A stretch of DNA of 64,000 nucleotides from Armillaria gallica (lineage: Eukaryota > Basidiomycota > Agaricomycetes > Agaricales > Physalacriaceae): the NCBI GenBank assembly GCA_037576215.1, contig JBANDB010000009.1, forward strand, positions 186,001-250,000, given 5' to 3'. Below the pieces are notes generated by a model, which was given only the letters and a program-made list of their open reading frames with translations, searched no databases and had not been told where the DNA came from. Each line of letters starts with the position of its first letter. The stretch's first letter is position 1. The translations under genes were made by a program, and so were the position numbers. This document shows positions 10,827 to 24,067 of this stretch, in pieces.

Positions 10827-13800
10827 CTATTGTAATGCCTTTAGACAGTCTTCAACCGCCTGAAACTTTTTGTTGTTGAGTCGTCGGGAAGAAGAACTCT
10901 TGCATAATGAATGCTCAACATTGAAAACATTGAAATTTATCTGCTGTTGGCGTGACACTGGTATCACATGAGAGAGATATTCGTGAATGTACTGGAAAGA
11001 AAGTGCAGTCTCTTCTTTGCTGGAGCAGGGCAAATCCAAGAAAGATATACCTTTGAGACCTCCTGACTTGATTTTCATGATTACTGTCGCCATTTCAGCA
11101 TCGGTTGGCATAGTTGCTAAACCAGCAATCGCGTAGTCGGATGCAAGCAGATACGCCTGCAGGTCACCAAACTGGAGAAAGAGCTTGACAACAGGTTGGC
11201 CTTCCTTGCGGTACTTGCCATTTCTGAATTGATTCCACAATTTAATGAAGGGCTTTGGCTTCTCATCGGTGAGAAACTTGTTATATTCTGAATTGGAGGC
11301 TGCCTTCCAATATTGTGATGCATTGGCAGTCGTTCGTTTGCTGCTAGGCTGGTTGCTGTAGGCTTTTTTGTTACAGAAGTATCCCTCTTTCTTGTGTTTA
11401 AGAGATTGTCGAACAGACTTCCAACAGTTTTCATCAGCAAAGAAGACAGGATTATTGGAGTCCTTCAGATATTCTGTGTGATGAAGAACTCCTTGACACA
11501 TGAGCGCACTGAAAAATCCAGCTGGTGTCCGTAAATTGGCAGGATCAAATGGGCCGCCCGACCATAAACACTGAGCTCGACTGCAGGCTTGGTCTCGGAA
11601 AATGCTCTGCATATCTGTATCAGCTGCAGCATACGTGATGAAGTTTTGAGCAGCAGAAGTAAGCTTTGGAGTCGCATTGAAAGGGGAATATGGCTTGGAT
11701 GAACTATCTAGGAGAGGGTATAACAGCTCAAACATGAGTTCAAGCCGTTTTATATCACCGTGAACATTGAGATTGGACGGTACATTTGAAGATGAAGATT
11801 GGAGAGAGGATGGTAAAGATGCAAAGGATGGACTATTGGAGATGAGACTAGTCGAATGGGTACTAGATGATGGAAATGTTGATATCTCCTGTTCCCCGAA
11901 AAACGGTAGTGATTGGCTGTTATACTCTGTTATAGTACACCGAGGCATTTTGGACTAAATATCAAACGTTGAAGATAAGTGAGAAACATAAGGAAGGAAA
12001 ATTGCTCACCAGAATCGCTGTCAGGTTATCTTGATCTGGAGCACCAGAGACACTGGCAATTTTCTGTAGCAACAACTGCTCAATGCTGTTTGCACGATAT
12101 ATAGGAGAATCCATAATCATTGCCTTCAGATCTGCTACTTTTGATGGCGTTGACAGATCAAATTTTTGAAGATCGAGTAGCGCTGCCTCTGCGCCCAAAT
12201 GATCAATGAAGAACTGAACGACCAGTGCACTCTTGTATGAAGTTCCCCAATCCAATCCTAGCCATTGTGCCAAGAGGTCTCGACAGACATTTATAAGGGC
12301 TTGATCTGTAGGATCAACACAGGGGAAGCGGGGACAGAAATTGGCTATGCAATCGTTAGGCCAGTCAAGGAAATAATCTGAAGCGTAAACACATTGATTT
12401 TGGTTATTCGTCAAAAGAGAAGATGCATGAGAAAAAAGATTGCGCAGAGGGTTGAGAAAGCTGTTATGGGATTTCCAAGCATCCAGCAATAATTTGTCTA
12501 TGCAACCCCAAAGCACCAGCATAGACAATTGCTCTTGTTGTTGATAAATGAGTTTGGAGCGCATAGCAAGAATGCGCTGGTGACTGCTGCTTGCCCAGTG
12601 GTTTAGAAGCTTTTGAATTGGCGCAAAAGACAGGGCTTTCTGAGTGGATAGATGGTCCAAATCCTTAGCAAAAGTATCGCTAGATCCTCCATAGGGACTA
12701 CAATCAAGCTCATAGTCATTCCGAACCTGCACCTTCGCCAGTATAGATTCCAGATTTTGTTGATGAAAAATATGTATCGCTGAATAAATGATACAATGAG
12801 CTTGCTTCGGTAATTTATTATGCAAGCTTACGATCTTTCTTAAGGATAACAATCTGCTCTTCTGTAGCAACTTTTTGCCGTTTAGATGAGGGAATATCCT
12901 TTGGTTGATCATCCGCCCTACGCTCTGCAATACATCATTTAGATATTGAGATAATGAAATGTGGCGGTGTACTCACTTTTGCAAACGAGGCAAATTTGGT
13001 GATCTTCAACCTCCAGATTGTGTTTCTTCGCATTAGATCTACTGCGCTTTTGTGTAGAACCTTTGCTCCCATCATTGTTTCGAACCTGCAGAATATATTC
13101 TGTAAAGAGGTATCAATACGTGATTAAATAAACGCATAATCTGAAACCTACTGCGTTTGCCCTGAGGATCCGCAATGTGTGGTCTTCCTCCTAAAGGCCG
13201 TTCCATCTTCTCTAGCGCACCAACATTGAGAGGAATTGTCTGACCCATTTCTTCAGCCAGGGTATAAAACCTTTCTTCAACCTTTTCAATATTGCGGTTA
13301 CCATATGGTGCAAAACAGTTGAGATCATTGGTATTCCAGCATTGACCTATTTGCTCTTCTGTCATGTCTTCCACAGAAACATTAGATTTTGACCCAATTA
13401 TAACATCGCTGCCAGACCATCCTGGCCCTAGATTCCATGATTCTGCGGCAACACGTGTGCCTTCCAGTTCCATGGAGAATGCGCTGAGCAGCAGGTCTCT
13501 GTCATAGCACACAAAATATTGAGGAGGGAATTGCTGGATAATACCATTGATCCATTGCGTAAGAGAGCGAATGCCATGGTTGAAATGATCCTTAGGAGCT
13601 AGGAAACTGCTGCCGTCACCAAGATATGTGGCTTGTTCTGTATAATGCCTTCCGATTGACGGTTGATGCATACTAAAAAAGAGATTGAGCAATTGTATAT
13701 TAGTCTAATAATGACTGGAAAGACATACCCATGTCGGTGCCATTCTGTGGGTAGTTTCAAAAGTGTTGCCTTTAAGGGATCACGTACTCTTTCTGTTCTG

Positions 13801-15538
13801 CGCTTTTCTTTCCCCTTGCCATCCGATTGCAATTGTCGTTCCTTCTTATCTCGTTTTTGACAAACATGACATGGGTCTGGAGGATACGGTAATGCAGCAA
13901 ATGCCACGGTAGATTCTCCATTTAGTGTGACTTGAGGAGGATAGAGAATCACGGTGACGCGAGTATAGATTGATTTGTCTGTCTGAAAGGGCCCGTATTG
14001 AGGCAACCCTCCACCATGCATGTGTAGCCCTGAAAAATAGAGAGTGGAGAACTCCTCGAGCACCCAAACAATACCGAACTCTGTCAGACAAAAACACTCC
14101 TCTAGTATGTCAGGATGGGGGTGCGTGAGGTTGGTCATGGCTGTAGGAATCACCAGATGATCACCACCGTCACCATGATTTCCGCCATATTTCCCAATGT
14201 TTTTTCTAAGGTTCTTCGTTCCTTCCTGCTCAGTTTCATCTACTTCTGGGAAAAGGTTAGGTAGGGTTATAGCTTAAAATATATGCAGTACCTTCATGTG
14301 CTGGCATTGACTCATCAACTGTAGTATCCGTTGATGTTTGACTACCTATATATCCAATTAGAAGAGATATCTTTAAGCAGTTGATGAACTCACCTCGTTG
14401 CGAAGATGCAAAGTTCGTCTGCGATGCAGGCCAGCAGTTATTCATGGAAGTGCTGAAGCCCTCATAGCATTTGAATCCTCCCGTCTTAGGGTAATTTGCA
14501 AGGTCTGCCCACTGCTCCATTATTTCAGGTGCGTCAGGTGCTCCTTTGCATAATCCCTCATTAGCAGTACGAACAGCGAGCTAAAGACCAATAAGTCATC
14601 TATAACAAGAAGAGTAACAGCAGTCATACCTCATTGACACCCTGGCGCAACACATTCTCATAGTCCTTTTCCTTTATTCTGTCTGCTTTGTTCGACCGGT
14701 GAGGTGCCTCCAACCTGTGCGCTTCCTGGAAACTTGTATTGAGGTGATATGCACGCTGAGCATTTCTGACATGAAACTCAGAACGGAAGCTACGCTCAAG
14801 GGCAATGCCCCCATGATATTCTCCATCCTCTAAAACAGCTTTCGTATCTGACATTAAATGGTCCTCGCCGTAAACGTCCGTTTGAAAGTCTTTAAAGTGC
14901 CCTAGTACCGGTGCCGTAAATTCTTGCCTGATTCAAGAAGACTTAAATCAATGAAAAACAAGTGGTGGCAAGTAGACATACTTTGAGCGACTCCATGATT
15001 TTACTATGTCTTTGCTGTCCCCATCCTCTTCTTTTCCGTACTTGTCATGAAAAACCAGAAAGTCATTGAGGCTGGGCCACAGAGCTGGCATACCTGGGAA
15101 GAATTCAGACCATTAAACTGGGAAGAGAAACTGTAACAAACCTTTGGCAGCGGCTTCTTGCAAGCTACAGAATGATGAGAGCTGGGCTCCATGAGCAAAC
15201 ATTTGATGAAGGTTGGCCACATCGATACCAGCAACAATTACAAATATTGTCCCATGACCTTTAGGAACTCCAGAGTGTGACGGAGTCGTGTAAAGATCAG
15301 GAAACTCCGGGCTACGATTTTCAAGTTCCAGCTTTGTCCACACCTGGGGGATTGTCCTCAGCTGACGGTAAGAAGGGACAGCAGCCATTGTTGGAACCGG
15401 ATGAGCTTGGGCTTGCCGAGCTGCACGCAACCTTGCCCTCTTCTGGGGTAAATGGCGTTTATGACGAGGGAGTGAGTTGTAACTGGAGTCGCTATCACCG
15501 CTGGAGTCATCACTGAAGTCGCTGGAGTCGCTTGCCAT
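10827..15538 (-). CDS. large intact 11-exon gene, 1,399 codons, function unknown
   Basis: Exons: 15538-15142, 15093-14982, 14927-14630, 14580-14394, 14345-14292, 14245-13729, 13672-13152, 13099-12977, 12924-12832, 12779-12010 and 11954-10827. All junctions are GT-AG, introns are about 46-57 nt, and the spliced length (4,200 nt with TAG stop) keeps one frame throughout, which strongly supports a real gene. I chose ATG 15538 (MASDSSDFSDD) because an acidic Ser/Asp-rich start follows; an in-frame ATG at 15622 is possible. Visible parts: a basic KRHLPQKRARLRAARQ stretch near residue 55; a conserved-looking core with FSTLYFSGLHMHGGG; a CxxC pair followed by KKRRADDQPKDIPSSKRQK, which looks like a bipartite nuclear signal; and a Ser-rich segment before the last 330 residues. 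No catalytic motif was recognised. It lies between decayed neighbours yet carries no stop, so it may still be expressed. Confidence 0.7.
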
Positions 15539-16630
15539 CGTAGTTGTAAGATAGGCTATGAATAGGAGGAGAGCCGGGTCAACTTGAGATCCATGTCTTA
15601 TGTATATAGACATGGATGACAATCATGACGCCCATGATGCAATCTCCGGTACTTCAGACGAACTTGAACCGGCAATGGCGTCATCTTGTCAGAACTTGAA
15701 GAACGTCTCACAAACCCCGGGTAAAATTTCAGTCTCCAAATAGCATTGAATTCTGTTGTGCTTCAGCTATATTAATGTCCGCTGGGGTATCCTACCTTTA
15801 TCCTACCTCTTCCCCCCCCTTCACCTCGTTTCTGAAGCTTCGTCCTAAGGGCCTCCCTCAAAAAAGTCTTCGCGTTGAAAAAAAGGTTTGCCCGTGTCGG
15901 CATGTCAGCGTACTCATTGAAAAAAAGGTCTTCATATTCGTTAGTGACAGATCAAACTGTGAGAAGGGTGAATACCGAGTATCGGCAACAACAGAAATGG
16001 CGTACAACACCTTGCTTGCTAGAGGATTGTTGTCCTCAGCTAAACCTCAAATGCCCACCTACCAACCAAGAGTCCTGCCCTGTGCCTTGCCATACAGATC
16101 GTTCTCTTACTGATCTTGTACCTCCTAGCACCTCGCCACAAAAAGTGCTCATCCTGGCCCATACCGATGACTTCACCAGCTGCAGATAAAGCTTAGATGT
16201 GAGAGTAGACAGTCTTGGATCACTCACTTTTGCCAAAGACTCGTTCACCATCAGAACCATAATCCATGGAACTATGCCTTTGCCAAATGAGAGGAATTGT
16301 GTGGGTGTAGGCAAGGATCATTGCCTCTCATGTTTTCCCTCCCCCTCATACACCACACTGTCGTCAGACCTGAGCTTGCTTGTGGGACAAAGATACACTG
16401 TCTCGGTGCAAAAAAAGGGATCCTTTCCATGAGACGATGTTGTGCCGTTGTTGGCGTCAAAGGCTCTACCACTTCTCATGAGCAGGACACTAAATTCCAC
16501 ACGTTAGCAAGGAATTAAAAGTAAAGATAAAAGTGACTGACCACCCAATTCTTAGATCTAGGTCGAATGAGGCGGCTTGATGAGAAGCAGGTATGACTAG
16601 GGAAACGGTTCAGCATTAGCCATCCGTAAT
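15539..16630. other. gene-free stretch
   Basis: No gene was recognised between the start of the 1,399-codon gene and the dehydrogenase remnant. Open frames here are short and do not connect across plausible introns. Confidence 0.4.
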
Positions 16631-16639
16631 GGCAGGGAA

Positions 16640-17270
16640 ATGCGAGCAAACGTACCTCACGAGAACCTAAAATTGTTGTCCTGTTCCACTCTGGGTCGTC
16701 ATGATGCTGGGAATAGGATCATCAAGATACTGCCTACCACACACGGTCAGTCTCCAGAAAAAAATCAGTGAGAGTAAGGTACTCACATGCGATACATGGA
16801 TGTGTTGCTTTCCAAACTCCTTCCCAAGACTCTGCGGCAGTGCTCTTAACGTGTCCTTCCCAGCCGAGAACATGCTAGTAGCGACGCTCCTTCAAACACT
16901 GGTTGTGGCCTCCATGAAGATCAGCCTCCTTCACCGGCTTGGAATGCCTCAACAACGTTCTTTGAGGATTCAAACGCACCTTTGATGTTCATTTGTGTCA
17001 CGGATTGGACGTCCACAGGTGATATCAAGGGATGGCATCCAGACACTGTGTCCAGCGTTGTAGAGGGCGATGTGGATGGGTTGGCCTTGATAGTGGGCAT
17101 GGTTTGTGGCATTGATATCCACGGTGCCATAGGTCGATATCGGGAATGAAGCCTGAGGCGGCAGTCCCGTCAGCAGTGTTGATATCGTCTGAGAGAGCCT
17201 TGAGAGAGTCCACACCGAGCGACGAGGGCGATGTCGTAGCCTTCCTTAGCGAAGAGATGACTGGGAATGG
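16640..17270 (-). pseudogene. short-chain dehydrogenase/reductase remnant
   Basis: Read on the minus strand in three frames in order: FAKEGYDIALVAR near 17250, VDSLKALSDDINTADGTAAS near 17210, then IALYNAGHSVWMPSLDIT near 17075, DVQSVTQMNIKGAFESSKNV near 17000, and FSAGKDTLRALPQSLGKEFG near 16860. This is the order of a classical SDR fold: cofactor-binding strand, the NAG block, the loop before the active-site helix, then the xxxK helix. Frame changes separate the blocks, and a TGA interrupts the ATTSV block. A 54-nt intron follows HVSHV. The glycine-rich N-terminal loop was not found. The gene is dead; substrate unknown. Confidence 0.55.
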
Positions 17271-18044
17271 TGAGATATCATAGGTGAAAGGGAAGCAGAA
17301 GTCAAGGACATGTATGTCGCGCATTTCTGAGTGTGCGAGAGGAGTGAAATCGTACTCGCTTGCTCCAGTCAATTCCCGAATTCCCCAGTGGAAACGGGCA
17401 CCACCATCGAACTCCTCAGTACTGAAAATGGAGTTAGGAGTCCGGTGGTGGTCGTACAGACAACAGTGGGCCTGGGATAGGGCAGGGATGGGGATTGGGG
17501 GTCGTCATGGTGTCGGCGATGATAGCGACATCAGAGGTGGGGATGGCTTTGAGGATCGTGTCCCCCCATGTCAAAAATGGGAGACGCATGAGAGTTACAG
17601 AAGTTCGGGGGACTGAAACGGGCGGTAGGAGCCCATGTTGATGTGGGGCTGGGGTGGCAGCAGCAGGGCCGTCTCCAGTCGTATCGTGGTCATTGTGGTG
17701 TCGTCCATCATGTACGTGGGAGTACTATTGATGCCTGAACAATTGTTGCTGTCGTTGGACATCAGGGTCCCTTTCTTCGTCCCACCCTCCCGCCCGTACA
17801 CTTCTCTCCCCATTATGCATCCCAACCTGCCTCCACTCTATCCCACAACCCATCCATATCCTATGAGACATCCCTCCTTCGTTCTCAAACATCCCCCACT
17901 TCTCCTGTCGTCGTCGTCGCCGCCGTCCTGTTCCTTGATGTCGTCGGTGAGCTCGTTTTTCTTCGTTGTGCTTCCCTGGCCTTCAGATGGCCACCGATCT
18001 CGAATCCCCTGATTGACTTGGGGTTGCAGATGAGTGCGAATCCA

Positions 18045-18656
18045 CTACGCAATGCCGATTGACGCTGATGTTGATGTACAGGGTACGGGGTAGCCGGGAT
18101 GGGTATGGGGCTTGTCATTGTGGGAGCATTCCATGCATCCACGACCTTGCTCGGCAGGAATCGATACGTCATGCGTGAAATCGGGATTCCAGTTTGACGG
18201 AGTCATCGTTTTCTTTGGCAGAGGTGTGATAGTCTTCGACTCTTGAGGGAGAATCAGTGCCGCGTTAAGTGAGGGTACGAGTGAAGTAGCACTGTGAAAT
18301 GAAGGCTAGTGTAAGACCAAGTAATCTTGCATGCACGAAAACTCACGTTGGACCTGCGGGGGATGCCCACACTGACATAGAGCTCCTTCCCTTCAATGCG
18401 ATTTCGCTCGCCACCGGGCAAAATTTTCTGAAATTTGATCTTGATTTTGAGCTCTTGCACAGTTGGAAAAGTGGGCTGAAAAGAAAGGTAAATATCATCT
18501 AAATCAATGATGATTTTAGACTCACAAATTGGTTAAACCATCCAGTTGCTTGGGGACATGCTGGAATCGCCTTGGATAGTCGAGAATGTGGGTTGGGGGA
18601 CGAAAGGAGAGGTCAAGGACAAAGCAGCAACTTGAACTCGAAGCTGAACTTGTCAT
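18045..18656 (-). CDS. small 3-exon gene, 168 residues, function unknown
   Basis: ATG 18656 (MTSSASSSSCCFVLDLSF). Exons 18656-18526, 18475-18347 and 18291-18045 join across GT-AG introns of 50 and 55 nt with phases that keep one open frame to a TAG at 18045-18047. The product is Ser/Pro-rich with a cysteine/histidine cluster near the C-terminus (CMECSHNDKPHTHPGY). After the TAG the same frame stays open for about 60 more codons and is acidic and lysine-rich, so the stop may be a recent nonsense change. I do not recognise a family. Confidence 0.45.
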
Positions 18657-18685
18657 GCCTCTCCTCGACTTGACTTCTCCATCTC

Positions 18686-18913
18686 TTATTCAATCCTGCA
18701 ACGCAACTCGGCCTCATGAATTTTCTCTAGTAAACCCGTGGCTTCTTTCATCTCTGCGTTGAGACTCGCGAGGACGTGTTCTTCATTGTGGAAGAGTTGC
18801 AGGATCTCCTCAGCCTGTTCTGGAGTCGTGAAAGGGTTTTGACCCAGCAGATTGAGCGCTGCTAGCAGATCTGGCAGGATATTTGAGGGATACTGCTTGC
18901 CGTGGGGTGCCAA
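18686..18913 (-). CDS. possible exon of a hypothetical gene
   Basis: The frame containing APHGKQYPSNILPDLLAALN has helical, protein-like composition and ends at a TAA 30 bp before the next gene on this strand. No start, intron or family could be settled, so it may be the last exon of a gene or a relic. Confidence 0.25.
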   Translation of the reverse strand: MAPHGKQYPSNILPDLLAALNLLGQNPFTTPEQAEEILQLFHNEEHVLASLNAEMKEATGLLEKIHEAELRCRIE

Positions 18914-18998
18914 TCTTGGAAAAGATGACTGGCATGGTAGGGGTTTTGAGGCATCGATAAAGGCCGGAAATCGTTCTGAAATCAGCAGGTGAATTATC

Positions 18999-19070
18999 TG
19001 ACATCGCGTCAGACAATCTGAGTTCGTTTTGCATCACGCAAAACGTTGCCCCCGCACTGACATCGCGTCA
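18999..19070. promoter_or_regulatory. symmetrical repeat-hairpin-repeat block in an intergenic region
   Basis: Two exact copies of TGACATCGCGTCA (18999-19011 and 19058-19070) flank a perfect 8-bp hairpin, CGTTTTGC-ATCAC-GCAAAACG (19025-19045), at nearly equal distances of 13 and 12 nt. Each outer copy is itself TGAC-N5-GTCA. The block lies between genes pointing away from each other, so a regulatory site is plausible but unproven. Confidence 0.35.
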
Positions 19071-19659
19071 ATGCACCCTGCCAAGACTCAAAGATGGCTT
19101 GAAGTAGAGAGACTGAGACAGAAAGAACGGGCAGAAATGAGATGAAGAGGACTGACGGATGAGAGATAATCGAAGGTAGCTAATCAGCACTGAAGTCAGA
19201 AGGTGCACATGACGCATGTGATGCCTCGGCCTATTCTGACGTTGGGATTTACTTTTGGTCTAAGTCTTAATGCCAGGCTCTCGTCACCTTCAAATCTAAT
19301 TCGTTTGCTGGGTCGTGCTTCAACTACATGCTTGTGTATCCGACTATTGAGGTAAGTTTATGTTCTCTATGTTTTCTTATTCTCTCTTCTAAATCCCCTT
19401 GCCCCTCAACCAGTTTGTACAACATTTGCAACCAAACGGCGAAGGTCCCGGGCTGTACCTCAGGCACAAATTACGAGAGTATTTTGTGTGGCCAATACAC
19501 GAGACGTGCATTGGCAGGTACATAAGGAATTTTACATGAGACGTGCATCTTTTCTGCCCATACTGTAGAACAGGGAACTTGTGGATCATTAAGGTATGTA
19601 TACCTACTTTCGAATGCAGTTTAGGCCCCTTAAGATCATCTATTCTGTCTTATAGCACA

Positions 19660-21813
19660 ATGTCGTTCACGCCTGAGCTATGGCTTGCTGACCTCACTAA
19701 GTTTCTCACAAGTACAACGGTATGTGGGCCAAAACTATCATTTGTCAATGCCATTCTGATATGTTCACAGGGAATTTAAGTGTGAATGACGGTCATGTTG
19801 GGACTTATATAGAAGAGGAACATGTTTTCATTACCACCCCCAACAATATGTTCATTCCCATTCCTCCAACTACATGCCAAGTGCATCTGTATGAAGACGG
19901 CCGATTTGGACATCATGATCCCACTCATGTTCCTCAATTCTTTGATGAAAGATTTTGTCACTTTCCTGTCATTCCTCGTCGACCGGTCATTTACGATGTG
20001 TCTCATCCGTACCATCAATGGATCGATACAATCTGGTACGATGTCACTGAAAATGACATTGTGTTCTCCCATGGATGTGTCTCCCACATCGGTCTACTTC
20101 ATGAAAGTGTTCATGGACGGTTCAAGCATGCGTTACAATATATTACTGGACGTTGTTCTCTTGTGCAGAAAAGACAGAAATTTTCTGACGTGTTTCGAGA
20201 GTTTCTAAGCATCAGATGCACACGTCTGGAGGCCTTGGTCCACCGAACAAAAACAGTGATGACAGATGCAATGTATATTCGCGTACAAGTAGCAGCAATG
20301 CAGCGGTATTGGTTGGAGCTTGTTGCTGGGCTCGACTACATGGAGATTCATCAACCGGTGATGAATGGCAAAACTCAGCGCGATGATTCTTTTAATTTCA
20401 ATCATCTCATGGGCACATTTACCCTTAATCTCGATGTTGCTGAGCAGCATATGAAGGCTGGTATCCCAGTCTATCTTGTCCGACCCGACGAAGAATTCGT
20501 CAATCAGATCATTCTTAAAGCTGAAAAGCCAATTATTCTCAGTGTCCATGAAACCATTCCCAAGCCTTCATTTCCTGTTGTTTTTGAAGGCGACCCTTCT
20601 GAGCCTAAAAAATTTGATGCTATGCATCGTTTTATGAAGATATTCCAGACCTATCGCAATCCTTTCCTTTTTCCAACTGCATCTTCACCCCCAACTGCCT
20701 CCTCTGCTCCCTCCAGTGCAGTCCCTCATTCAGGCCCTAGTGGTCCAATATGCGATATGAGAGGCAAGGCCTGAGCATCCGGTCCTCTTTCAAGCAAGCA
20801 ACCTTCACAAAGAAAGAAGATTCATAAGAGACATTCTCTGTTTTACAGATCTAGAAGCTCACCATTATCATTGACTAGAATCTCTTCAAAGTGCCAGAGA
20901 CAAGTTTGCTGACCTGTCCGGAACCTATGCCCCACTGCCGATACCTGCATGGGTCACTGTTAATGCCAGCATCGACCAGAATTCAGAACCCTCCAAACAA
21001 CATGAAGAACAAGTCCACTGCCTGCAGAGCGAACCCAATATGATGAACAACCAGGACCTCAACAAGGGTTACGCTTTCCCTGACCCAGGACTTCTTGTGT
21101 TTGCATCTGCGACTCGCCAAAGCTCCTACTTCCATCAGTGGGAGCATTGCCGAGATGGTCTCATTTATCGTATCTCCTCATCTGCTTCAAATGCCACACC
21201 CGTCCGTCCTCAAGTCTGGCGAGAGCTGCTATCAATGCCTTTCAAGAAAGAAAGTACTGCAATGACGAAAGATCACAACATCATGGTAGAGATGATGGGG
21301 ACAGCCCTTCAAGCAGTCAGTGCTAAAGCTACTTTGCGAGTGCCTCCAGCATCTCTAGACCAGCCATTCAATGTTGAGAGGGGTCATTACCTGGTTTGGG
21401 AGCTTTGTGAGCTCAACTTCTGGCTGGAACTCCTAGCGCTTGATGCATGCCTTACAAGGTCTGTACGAAGCTCTACTCAAGATGACGCCGACTTTCGACT
21501 CCAGCATCAGAATACAATACTCAAGCTGTTCCCAGAAGAGTCCATTGTCCCATCCTCAGCGTCTGGACCTAGCGGTTGTCGCCTTGCTTCTTCAGTTTGG
21601 CAAGACAGATGTGGGGTGCTGAAAATTTTCAAAGACATAATGCAACAATGGGTTGTGCCACTTCCACAGAAGGCTATGGGTTTTTTAGGTCCCTCAGAAG
21701 ATGAAGCGTCGCTGACTGTCGAGAAGTCCCTGGCAGCTCATTATGCACAGACATTCTTTGATTGCTTTGGCCGGCCACCGGTCTTACCTCGTATCCGGCC
21801 ATCTCATCAATAG
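19660..21813 (+). pseudogene. decayed lineage-specific gene of unknown function
   Basis: ATG 19660 (MSFTPELWLADLTKFL). Exon 1 ends at 19723; a 47-nt GT-AG intron (19724-19770) leads to a long exon with VNDGHVGTYIEEEHVFITTP, PRRPVIYDVSHPYHQWID and LEALVHR blocks. I recall this arrangement from a large family of unnamed Agaricomycete proteins. A TGA at 20772-20774 (after RGKA) and a frame change between about 20780 and 20900 break the gene; coding resumes as SARDKFADLSG and runs through PDPGLLVFASATRQSSYF to a TAG at 21811-21813. No catalytic motif was seen. It lies just upstream of the Plavaka transposase gene on the same strand, with 0.4 kb between; whether that is more than chance is unknown. 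Confidence 0.6.
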
Positions 21814-24067
21814 TTTTGATTTTTTGGAGAAAAAAACGGTACCGGGAACATTAGTAGATGTAAGCTGGCAGTTTAAGACACTCCTATTTTACTGACTCCT
21901 GGAACAGACTTTTCTTGATTATACAACGAAATTTCTACAATCAGACCATATTTGTCTTGAATTTCTTTTATGGCCATGACATCATCTGCAATAGAAGACG
22001 TGAAGATAATATCATCCTTTGACAGTACTCTCAGCTGCTGAACCAAGAGCGGGAATAGAACTACCCTTCTATTTGTTTGTCTCAGCTACTAATGACAGCC
22101 TCATTTTTTTCATTTCTTGCGCTACATGTCTCTTTTTCCCTCTGACTATTTAAAGATAAGACATCAGCTTTGCAGTAAAAATCCGCTCACATCTTGCCTT
22201 TGAATCCAGCCAAATCTACTCTCATCTAATATGCAGAACAATGTAAAAATATGTTCTTATTGCAGAGATGCCTTCAAATCTTGAGGATTCAGAACTCACG
22301 AGATATCTTGCGCTCAGCAAGATGAAGAAAAAAAGTGTACTGCTTTGTATGAGGCACAGTATCGAGAACGGATACAAGGTAAGTCTAAGGGTATCTTGAT
22401 GTGACTTAACTAATCCTGACCTTCACCTTTCAGCTCACCATCTCGCTGATCCTCTCCCACCTATCAATGTTCCTTCCCCCTCAGACACTCCCCCAGAATC
22501 AGAAGAGCCTATACATTCTCTTGTAAACGAATTCGAACGTTTTTGGGAAAGAGGAATACCTATGACAGGTATGTTGTTTATGCTAGCTAACTCTCTGTCT
22601 TTGTTAACCTGATTGGCTATTCCAGTGGAAGACCAAACTACTTCACAAGATTCAGATGACGGGCTTCCTTCTCCGCCTATCTCAGATTTTGACCCTTCAG
22701 ATCAACCTCACCTTCCCCTCGATTATATCCGTACTGAGTATCACCCTTCCAGTGGCCAGGAATCTAAAGAGGAACCGTTCGAATTGTATTCTGTTCATGA
22801 GCACTCTGCTGAAGAAAACATCCCATTCGATGCTATGCCATGGCGCCCATATTGCTCTGTACTTGACTTTGAACTTTCGGAAACCATTCTAGAGGCCGCT
22901 TTAAATGAGGGCGATACCAATGCTCTTCTGAAGAATATCGCCAAACGAGGAGGAGAGCTTCCTGAATTCCGAAACCACTGGGAATTAATTGCCCTGTGGG
23001 ACAAATCAGCCCATCATCGTACACCAGTTTGTATTGTTATTCTAAAAATTCATCTAAATCTAAAATGATATCTTTCTAGTTCCAGAAATCAACTTTTACT
23101 ATTACGTTGAGAGAAGAAGATTATCACTTTGATGTCTTTCACCGAGATCTTTGGTCCTGGACCCTGGATATTCTCCAAGACCCTCTTCTTGCACCTCATC
23201 TCATATGGGATGCTCAGAAGCTATTTAGATGCAAGGGTGACACATCTGAGCGATTCTATACTGAACCGTGGACAGGTAATATCTTTTGGGAAGTACAGGT
23301 CAGTACCTCTACTCATTAACATCTATATTACCATATATTGACCAAATAAATAGTCAGCCCTTCCTGTTGATGGGAAACCAATCTGTTATATCATTTATGC
23401 AGATAAAACCCGTCTTTCTTCATTTGGGACAGTTCAAGGCTATCCAGTTATCGTTAGACTAGGAAACCTTCCAGCTCATATTCACAATGGACAAGGTGTT
23501 GGAGGTGGGAGGGTAATCAGTTGGTTGCCAATTGTACGTTTGCGCTTTTGAATTGACCTTCTCACTAAAAATCAATTCCTCCAGGTAGCTGATGAGCCTA
23601 AGCATCACAACAAATCTTACTATGCTGATTTCAAGAGGGCTGTCTGGCATAAAGCCTTTGAGATCATTCTTTTGTCCATCAAGGATAAGTCAAAAACAGG
23701 GGCTTGGGTGCAACCTCCTGACTCAGATGCCGCACCTTGGCATGTCTTTCCTACAATCATGATCTTATCAGCAGATTATGAAGAGCAGTGCATTTCCTTT
23801 CCTGCGTATGCCTATAAAAGTTAAATCCTCTCTCTCAGATGCATAATGTCTCTTATACAAGGGAGCAGCGGTGATTATCCCTGCAATATATGTGCTGTAT
23901 ACAAGGACAAACAGCATGAAATGAACAAGGAGTACAGACTTCGAACTTCAGCATGGAGTCAGGAGCTCTATAATAAGGCAAAAAAACTGTCCTCCATCTC
24001 CAGTCGAAATGAATTTCTCAAGCCATACGGTCTACGCTTTGTAAAGGTAAACCTTTATCACTTTAAA

